Made by a program: the position numbers and the translations under genes. Shown in pieces: positions 7,353 to 11,441 of a stretch of 11,441 nt of DNA. Source of the DNA: Candidatus Vogelbacteria bacterium (lineage in GTDB: Bacteria; Patescibacteriota; Minisyncoccia; Phycocordibacterales; XYD1-FULL-46-19); contig CAIKBK010000054.1 of assembly GCA_903825615.1 (NCBI GenBank), forward strand, positions 1 to 11,441. The letters are read 5' to 3'. Under the pieces are notes generated by a model, which worked only from the letters and a program-made list of their open reading frames with translations, did no database searches and was not told the origin of the DNA. Position 1 is the first letter of the stretch, and the number at the start of each line of letters is the position of its first letter.

Positions 7353-7362
7353 ATGTTAAGAC
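7334..7362 (+). promoter_or_regulatory. Possible promoter of the decarboxylase-aminotransferase operon
   Basis: TAGACA (7334-7339, five of six consensus bases), a 17-base spacer and an extended -10 TG-T-TAAGAC (hexamer 7357-7362). Transcription from about 7369 would give a leader of nearly 90 bases with a hairpin close to the ribosome binding site. Confidence 0.45.
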
Positions 7363-7406
7363 TAACTTGGAATTAAATAGTTGTTTTGTCATGTGAAGTA
7401 GGAAAA

Positions 7407-7436
7407 ATGGCTCTAACAAAACCCCAATGGGGTTAA
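7407..7436 (+). CDS. Possible nine-codon leader peptide (MALTKPQWG)
   Basis: A short frame starts at ATG 7407 and stops at TAA 7434-7436, five bases before the Shine-Dalgarno sequence of the decarboxylase gene. The only ribosome-site-like sequence is AGGA at 7400, very close to the ATG. It overlaps the leader hairpin, so its translation could change folding. It may equally be chance. Confidence 0.2.
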   Translation: MALTKPQWG

Positions 7437-7448
7437 AGAGAAGGAGGT
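7420..7448 (+). promoter_or_regulatory. Leader hairpin plus strong Shine-Dalgarno of the decarboxylase gene
   Basis: AACCCC (7420-7425) and GGGGTT (7429-7434) form a perfect hairpin with an AAT loop. AAGGAGGT (7441-7448) follows, nine bases before the ATG at 7458, which sets that start over the adjacent ATG at 7461. No known riboswitch was recognised in the leader. Confidence 0.55.
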
Positions 7449-7457
7449 ACACAAGCC

Positions 7458-8726
7458 ATGATGTCACAAGCGTTTCAAGATCAGCTTTTTCCCCATTTGG
7501 CGGAGATAGCCAAGCACTACAAAACGCCCTTCCACCTCTATCGTGAGGAAGGAATCAGGCAAACTTGCCGAGAGATGAAAGGATTACTCGGCGAAGTCTC
7601 GGAGTATCGCAATTTCTTCGCGGTCAAAGCTCTTCCGAATCCGAAGATCATGAAGATCTTGCGGGAAGAAGGCTTTGGCTTCGACTGCTCGAGCATGCCC
7701 GAACTGGACTTGTCTCGATCGATTGGCGCCGAACCGTCCGACATTATGTTCACGTCAAACAATACTTCGGAAGCGGAGTATGCGTGGGCGCAGATGCTGG
7801 GCGGTTCCATTCTGAACTTGGACGATAAGTCGTTTGTCGCCAAGGTGCCAGTGATGCCGGAATTGGTTTGTTTTCGCCACAACCCCGGGGAACTTCGGGA
7901 TGTTGACGAAAAGAATCCGATCGGCAAAACTACCGATCAAAAATACGGCGTGCGCGATGATCAGATCGTCGAGGCCTATCGACTGGCCCGCGAACGTGGA
8001 GCCAAGCGGTTTGGTTTGCATACCATGATCTGTAGTAACGAGAGAGCTTACGTCAAGATCGTGGAAACTACCCGAGTTCTGCTCGATGTGGCCAGGCGAC
8101 TCAAAGAAGAGCTGGGTATCGAAGTCGAGTTCGTGAACGTCGGCGGGGGCTTCGGCATCCCGTATAAACCGACGGATGAGACCTTCGATCTGCCGGCTTT
8201 TGCCTCGGAAGCGAAAAAGTTGTTCGACGAATTCGAACGAAACAATGGCTGGCGCCCCAAACTCTTCACGGAGTGCGGGCGCTACGTCACGGGGCCACAC
8301 GGGGTGCTTGTCACCTCGGTGATCAACCGTATGTCGAAGTACCACGAGTGTGTGGGGGTAGACGCCTGCATGTCGGCACTCATGCGTCCGGCGATGTATG
8401 ACGCCTATCACCATATCTATGTGCCGGGAGCCGAAGGGCGCCCGATCGAAATTGTTGATGTCGTCGGCTCGCTCTGTGAGAACTGCGACAAGTTCGCGAA
8501 GCAAAGAGAGTTGCCGGAAACACGCGAGGGCGACTTGCTCGTCATTGCCAACACTGGCGCACACGGCATTGCTATGGGCTTCAACTACAACGGGCGCTTG
8601 CGTCCGAAAGAGTTGTTGCTACGGAGTGACGGTTCGGTCGAACTCATTCGTCGTGAAGAAACGACGGAAGATTACTTTCGGACCTTGGATTTTGGTGTCA
8701 ACGTGTTCAAACTGGCGCTTGTTTAG
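7458..8726 (+). CDS. lysA: Diaminopimelate decarboxylase-like PLP enzyme
   Basis: This 422-residue fold-type III PLP decarboxylase is closest in motifs to LysA, which converts meso-diaminopimelate to L-lysine. Visible landmarks are the PLP lysine Lys57 in FFAVKALPNP, the glycine loop GGGFG (229-233) that binds the phosphate, ECGRY (272-276, usually EPGRY), the RPAMYDAYHHI stretch, and the CENCDKFAKQREL segment whose Cys340 matches the cysteine contributed by the partner subunit. HTMICSNE replaces the common HIGSQ, and GAHG replaces GAYG, which I recall from one LysA subgroup. The gene is visibly more G+C-rich than its neighbours (35 of 60 bases at 8101-8160, against 24 of 60 at 541-600). It has a strong Shine-Dalgarno sequence and lies 29 bases before the aminotransferase. 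The substrate could be another basic amino acid; the fold is certain, LysA likely. Confidence 0.8.
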   Translation: MMSQAFQDQLFPHLAEIAKHYKTPFHLYREEGIRQTCREMKGLLGEVSEYRNFFAVKALPNPKIMKILREEGFGFDCSSMPELDLSRSIGAEPSDIMFTSNNTSEAEYAWAQMLGGSILNLDDKSFVAKVPVMPELVCFRHNPGELRDVDEKNPIGKTTDQKYGVRDDQIVEAYRLARERGAKRFGLHTMICSNERAYVKIVETTRVLLDVARRLKEELGIEVEFVNVGGGFGIPYKPTDETFDLPAFASEAKKLFDEFERNNGWRPKLFTECGRYVTGPHGVLVTSVINRMSKYHECVGVDACMSALMRPAMYDAYHHIYVPGAEGRPIEIVDVVGSLCENCDKFAKQRELPETREGDLLVIANTGAHGIAMGFNYNGRLRPKELLLRSDGSVELIRREETTEDYFRTLDFGVNVFKLALV

Positions 8727-8755
8727 GACTCGCGCTAAAAGGAAGGAATTACACA

Positions 8756-9955
8756 ATGAAGTCGTGGTTACCACCTGGAGGAGGAAATCTCTTCCAAGAA
8801 ATCAAGCGGGTTTGCCAAGAGGCGGAAGCGTCGGGGCAAACCTTGTATCGTCTGTCCATCGGTCAACCTGCGGGTCCGGCCCTTGAATCGGCCTGCCTGA
8901 AAGCGGCTGAATGTGTCCAGAGCAAGGAAGAACGCTGGCACGAGTATCAGGACAACACCTGCGTACCGATTCCGGACTTCGCTCGGCGTTTTGCGCAAGC
9001 GCATGTCATCCGGACCGATCTGGCGGGTCTCGGTGATCAGATCGATACAATGCCAATTCCGGGCATCAAACCGATGCTCGGGTTGGTGCAATTGGCCTGT
9101 CTTGGTCCGGAACGCCACATCCACATCAAGGGTATGACCGCGCCAGGTTATCCGGTACCGGAAACTCAGGCCAAATATCAAGGGTTGCCCTATCGACCTT
9201 TTGGTACTGGTCCGAGCAATAGTTTCTTGCCGGAATTTGAGCGGGCCTATAGCTTTACCGTCAACCGCGAGATCAAAGAACTGGCGATGCTCAATCTCCC
9301 GCACAATCCGAGCGGTCAGATTGCGACGCGCGAGTACTGGCTGAAGGTCTGTGCCTATTGTGCTAAACACGACATTCGACTCTTCAACGATGGCGCCTAT
9401 CTGGCCCTGGCTCACGACATCGACTGTTGCGCTTTGGCCGATGTTGCCCCGGAGTTCCCCGAGCTCTCATGGCTGGAGGCCTACTCGGCGTCCAAGTCTA
9501 TCGCGAACGGCACAGGCTGGCGTGTGGGGGCCGTTGTCGTGTCGCCTGATTTCGTTGGCGACTTGCGGACGATCAAGGGCAATACCGATTCGGGGTTCTT
9601 CGCTCCGGCGGCCGCGGGCGCGCTCCATGCTCTCGAGACTGACCAAGACGGAGTTTTGTACTCGTGTGATGTCTATGGCACTCGTTTGAAGATGCTCATA
9701 TCTTGGCTCAAAGAGCGTGGTCTCAAATTGGCGGTCGAGCCGGGAGCTGGGTTCTTCACTCTCTGGGAAGCGCCCAAGTCTGCGTTTGGCCGATGCCTGG
9801 AAAATGCTCGTGACTTCAATTTGACGATGATCAAAGAGGCGGGCATCGTCGGCGTTCACTTCGATCCGTACATCCGCTATGCGGTGTGTGGGCCAATCGA
9901 GGAGTGGGTCGATCAGATCCAAGATGCCTTCAACCGAGCCAACGTTTCCTACTAA
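8756..9955 (+). CDS. Class I/II aminotransferase, DapL-like
   Basis: This 399-residue fold-type I PLP aminotransferase shows the standard residues: NPSG (184-187), D212-G-A-Y215 for the PLP ring and phenol contact, the PLP lysine Lys247 in SASKS, and a C-terminal carboxylate-binding Arg374 in YIRYAV. The N-terminus (GNLFQEIKR, then RLSIGQP) resembles LL-diaminopimelate aminotransferase, which makes LL-diaminopimelate from tetrahydrodipicolinate. The neighbouring LysA-like gene supports that substrate. Between Lys247 and the following Arg256 there is one residue more than in the usual SKxxxxTGWR motif. AAGGAAGG (8739-8746) lies nine bases before the ATG, and the gene is probably co-transcribed with the decarboxylase (29-base gap). 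G+C is high (33 of 60 at 9541-9600). The exact substrate is an inference; other amino acids are possible. Confidence 0.82.
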   Translation: MKSWLPPGGGNLFQEIKRVCQEAEASGQTLYRLSIGQPAGPALESACLKAAECVQSKEERWHEYQDNTCVPIPDFARRFAQAHVIRTDLAGLGDQIDTMPIPGIKPMLGLVQLACLGPERHIHIKGMTAPGYPVPETQAKYQGLPYRPFGTGPSNSFLPEFERAYSFTVNREIKELAMLNLPHNPSGQIATREYWLKVCAYCAKHDIRLFNDGAYLALAHDIDCCALADVAPEFPELSWLEAYSASKSIANGTGWRVGAVVVSPDFVGDLRTIKGNTDSGFFAPAAAGALHALETDQDGVLYSCDVYGTRLKMLISWLKERGLKLAVEPGAGFFTLWEAPKSAFGRCLENARDFNLTMIKEAGIVGVHFDPYIRYAVCGPIEEWVDQIQDAFNRANVSY

Positions 9956-9962
9956 CTGTATC

Positions 9963-9976
9963 GGCGCGTAAGCGCC
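9963..9976 (+). other. Short hairpin after the aminotransferase gene
   Basis: GGCGC-GTAA-GCGCC forms a perfect five-base stem with a GNRA-type tetraloop, seven bases after the stop codon. It may stabilise the mRNA 3' end ahead of the main terminator. Confidence 0.5.
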
Positions 9977-9982
9977 AGAACT

Positions 9983-10033
9983 AAAGCCCTGGAGGTACTA
10001 TATACTCCGGGGCTTTGCTGATTAAGTTTTTTT
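9983..10033 (+). terminator. Terminator of the decarboxylase-aminotransferase operon
   Basis: AAAGCCCTGGAG (9983-9994) and CTCCGGGGCTTT (10005-10016) form a 12-base stem with one G-U pair. A seven-T run (10027-10033) follows only after a ten-base gap, so it may be a slightly atypical intrinsic terminator. Confidence 0.65.
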
Positions 10034-10043
10034 ATGTTAGAAA
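10015..10043 (+). promoter_or_regulatory. Possible promoter of the small-ORF unit
   Basis: TTGCTG (10015-10020), a 17-base spacer and extended -10 TG-T-TAGAAA (hexamer 10038-10043). Its flank TTTATGTTA is shared with the two other putative promoters at 3322 and 7350. Confidence 0.35.
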
Positions 10044-10071
10044 TTAAAGTGGTTTGTTCTCACAATTAGCC

Positions 10072-10094
10072 TTGGCGAGAGCCAAAGAAAGGAG
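10072..10094 (+). promoter_or_regulatory. Leader hairpin and Shine-Dalgarno of the small ORF
   Basis: TTGGC-GAGA-GCCAA (10072-10085) is a perfect hairpin with a GNRA tetraloop, and AAGGAG (10089-10094) follows eight bases before the ATG at 10103. The layout repeats that of the decarboxylase leader. Confidence 0.55.
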
Positions 10095-10102
10095 AGAGTC
10101 GT

Positions 10103-10272
10103 ATGCGCCTTAAAGTCCTTAGCAAAGCAAAGGGCGTCCGCTCATCGCTCAAAGTACTGATCCCGATACTACAGTGTTGAAAGGCCAGTTGACGGTCGCT
10201 ATTATGCAGGCGGGGATGACCATCTTGCCTTTAGCGATGGAGCTTATGGTAACGAAAGATGGCCAGCAATAA
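10103..10272 (+). CDS. Small protein gene interrupted by a frame change (possible -1 frameshift)
   Basis: I do not recognise this product. A strong ribosome site places the start at ATG 10103. The zero frame gives 25 residues (MRLKVLSKAKGVRSSLKVLI and five more) to a TGA at 10178-10180. In the -1 frame an open run continues to TAA 10270-10272. The heptamer A-AAG-GGC (10129-10135), correctly phased for -1 slippage, would join 11 residues to 45 more, giving 56 residues with a hydrophobic centre (TVAIMQAGMTILPLAMELMV). Alternatives are a one-base indel in a real gene or in the assembly, or two overlapping small genes: GTG 10174 or TTG 10177 could start the second, the TTG overlapping the TGA. 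The unit has its own promoter and terminator and belongs to the island with the decarboxylase. It could also be a structured RNA. Confidence 0.4.
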
Positions 10273-10296
10273 ACAACGCTCTCGCGGTAAGTTATC

Positions 10297-10345
10297 TGGG
10301 CCCGTCTGTGCTTTTATGCGCGACGGGTCCACTTTATTTTATTAC
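10297..10345 (+). terminator. Intrinsic terminator of the small-ORF unit
   Basis: TGGGCCCGTC (10297-10306) and GACGGGTCCA (10322-10331) pair over ten bases with one G-U. An inner GTGC/GCGC stem with a TTTTAT loop lies inside, and T-rich sequence follows. Confidence 0.75.
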
Positions 10346-10356
10346 CTTTTTATCAT

Positions 10357-10385
10357 TTGCCTTTTTGAGCCTTTTCCGGTATAGT
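10357..10385 (+). promoter_or_regulatory. Promoter of rpmG
   Basis: TTGCCT (10357-10362), a 17-base spacer and TATAGT (10380-10385) give a start near 10392 and a leader of about 19 bases with no Shine-Dalgarno sequence. Confidence 0.55.
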
Positions 10386-10410
10386 TAAACGGTCCTTAAA
10401 ATAAATAATT

Positions 10411-10569
10411 ATGTCACAAGATTACCTAATCAGATTAAGCTGTAAGACCTGCAAGCGGATTAATTACTGGTCCAGCAAAAACAAGAAAAAAGTTGAGCGC
10501 AAAATCGAGCTCAAGAAATATTGTAAGTGGTGCAAGAAGAATACCATTCACGTAGAATCTAAGAAGTAA
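10411..10569 (+). CDS. rpmG: Large-subunit ribosomal protein bL33
   Basis: This 52-residue basic protein belongs to the ribosomal 50S subunit, near the E site. LSCKTCKRINYW and YCKWCKKNTIHVESKK are typical of bL33, and the pairs Cys11/Cys14 and Cys38/Cys41 form the zinc site of the cysteine-containing type. The length is normal for the family. It starts at ATG 10411 after an AT-rich leader with no ribosome site, has a clear promoter and stands alone; secE, often its neighbour elsewhere, is not here. Identification is secure. Confidence 0.95.
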   Translation: MSQDYLIRLSCKTCKRINYWSSKNKKKVERKIELKKYCKWCKKNTIHVESKK

Positions 10570-10574
10570 AACCC

Positions 10575-10603
10575 TTGGTTTTATTTTGTTAATGATTTAT
10601 AAT
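10575..10603 (+). promoter_or_regulatory. Promoter of the fibronectin-III protein gene
   Basis: TTGGTT (10575-10580), a 17-base spacer and a perfect TATAAT (10598-10603) start transcription near 10610, about 30 bases before the TTG start codon at 10641. Confidence 0.62.
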
Positions 10604-10630
10604 TAAACTGGTCATTAATCCAGTTTAATT
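10601..10630 (+). repeat. Perfect 11-base inverted repeat over the promoter
   Basis: AATTAAACTGG (10601-10611) and CCAGTTTAATT (10620-10630) are perfectly complementary with an eight-base centre. The repeat covers the end of the -10 box and the start site. It could be an operator for the downstream gene, a weak terminator for rpmG transcripts (only GTTTAG follows), or both. Confidence 0.65.
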
Positions 10631-10640
10631 GTTTAGCGAA

Positions 10641-11441
10641 TTGACGAAACGCGGGAAAATATTTTTTCTGTTAATCCTTGTGTTGTTGCCTGGGCAGTTT
10701 TGCTTGGCCGGTATTGCTGATTCACCCAATTTCCAAATTCTCGAAGGCAGTTTCAGCCCTGGTGCCTATGCCGTGTCTGGTAGCTACCAGTTAAACGGAG
10801 CGATTTCGCAAATTAGCATTGGTTCAAGCGCCACCTCTAGTTTCCAGGTTTGTGCTGGCCTGCTTTGTTTTCCTTCTGTTACGTCACCGGTTATTTCGGC
10901 GACGGCTGGTGATGGTCAAGTTAGCCTAAGTTGGACACCAGCCCAGGGCTTCTTAGGTTGGACGGTTGGGGATTATGTTATCGGTCAGTCAACGAGTTCG
11001 GGTGGTCCTTATGCCGATACTTCTGCTGGCTTGTCAACAAGTGGAATACAGGGCGGCTTAATTAATGATGTGCCATATTATTTTGTTGTTAAAGTCAAAG
11101 ATGCTTTTGGTAATAATATTGCCACTTCTTCCGAGGTGTCAGCCACTCCTGTGGGTGTTATTACTCCACCTAGTGGCGGGAGTCGTGGCGGTGTCAGCAG
11201 TAGTATCATTAAGGTTGGCGAAACCGCCGTTGTGTTTAATGGGTGGGCTTATCCAGGAAGCATAGTTACTATCCTTAAGGATGGGAATATTGTCGCTACT
11301 GCTTTGGCTGGATCCGATGCCAGTTTTTGGTCTAGAATTTCTAATCTTTCAGCCGGGAGTTATATCTTCTCCGTTTATAGTCGAGATAAAGCCAGCCAAA
11401 TTTCGGCTCGGGTCACCATCCCTGTTTGGGTAAAGGCGGCG
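10641..11441 (+). CDS. Secreted fibronectin-III / Ig-like surface protein (5' part)
   Basis: This open frame of 267 codons runs off the window. The best start is TTG 10641, since no ATG lies in frame after the stop at 10626; TTG 10629 is the only other choice. A signal peptide is clear: Lys-Arg-Gly-Lys, a hydrophobic core (residues 7-20) and a cleavage site near CLA-G (23/24). A short region rich in Ser and Gly (NFQILEGSFSPGAY onward) is followed by a fibronectin type III domain (about 80-172: QVSLSWTPA, YYFVVKVKDAFG, SSEVSATPVG), a Gly/Ser linker, and an Ig-like domain (about 190-260) with GWAYPGSIVTILKDG and LSAGSYIFSVYSRD. Such modules are common in large secreted proteins of Patescibacteria. 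The likely role is adhesion or surface structure, an inference. The missing 3' part may hold an anchor or dockerin. Confidence 0.85.
   Translation, partial: MTKRGKIFFLLILVLLPGQFCLAGIADSPNFQILEGSFSPGAYAVSGSYQLNGAISQISIGSSATSSFQVCAGLLCFPSVTSPVISATAGDGQVSLSWTPAQGFLGWTVGDYVIGQSTSSGGPYADTSAGLSTSGIQGGLINDVPYYFVVKVKDAFGNNIATSSEVSATPVGVITPPSGGSRGGVSSSIIKVGETAVVFNGWAYPGSIVTILKDGNIVATALAGSDASFWSRISNLSAGSYIFSVYSRDKASQISARVTIPVWVKAA

Noticed and set aside
7369..7457. A lysine riboswitch in the decarboxylase leader
   Set aside because: The leader is too short (about 90 bases) and lacks the conserved lysine-riboswitch core; only a simple hairpin is visible.
7755..8564. A 269-codon minus-strand frame inside the decarboxylase gene
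   Set aside because: It is a by-product of the G+C-rich codon use of the plus-strand gene, whose conserved motifs are unmistakable. The same holds for the long antisense frames within the aminotransferase and Clp genes.

Overview
The window looks like a chromosomal segment of a Patescibacteria (Candidate Phyla Radiation) bacterium. The evidence is an IF-2 that starts almost directly at its G domain, a DUF4446 protein next to it, a small zinc-type bL33, and a secreted fibronectin-III/Ig-like surface protein of a style common in these genomes. Most native genes also have short, Shine-Dalgarno-poor leaders. No rRNA or taxonomic marker gene confirms this, so the placement is an inference.

Layout. 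On the minus strand, a DUF4446 membrane protein and infB form a two-gene operon that leads out of the window. A 36-bp gap with two overlapping, opposite promoters separates them from a plus-strand cysteine desulfurase. That gene carries three in-frame insertions rich in inverted or direct repeats. Next come a membrane-anchored trypsin-fold protein that has lost its whole catalytic triad, and a large Clp/Hsp100 ATPase. The ATPase combines a ClpB-length middle domain with a ClpA/ClpC-like ClpP-docking tripeptide.

The 357 bases after it hold no convincing protein gene. They contain an apparent stand-alone RNA gene of about 240 nt, with a perfect -35 box, a good -10 box, internal hairpins and a strong intrinsic terminator. 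I could not assign it to a known class. tRNA-Tyr(GUA) follows with its own promoter and terminator.

From about 7330 to 10345 the character changes: higher G+C in the two genes, strong Shine-Dalgarno sequences, and leader hairpins. This block holds a diaminopimelate-decarboxylase-like gene, a class I aminotransferase resembling LL-diaminopimelate aminotransferase, and a separately promoted and terminated small reading frame interrupted by a frame change at a slippery-type heptamer. Together the two enzymes suggest a transferred lysine/diaminopimelate module. The window ends with rpmG (bL33) and the 5' part of the secreted fibronectin-III protein; both have clear sigma-70-type promoters.

The native genes cover translation (IF-2, bL33, tRNA-Tyr), sulfur mobilisation for cofactors or tRNA thiolation, and protein quality control. 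The most novel-looking items are the unclassified RNA, the frame-shifted small ORF of the island, the repeat-invaded desulfurase, and the ClpB/ClpC-like hybrid next to a pseudoprotease.
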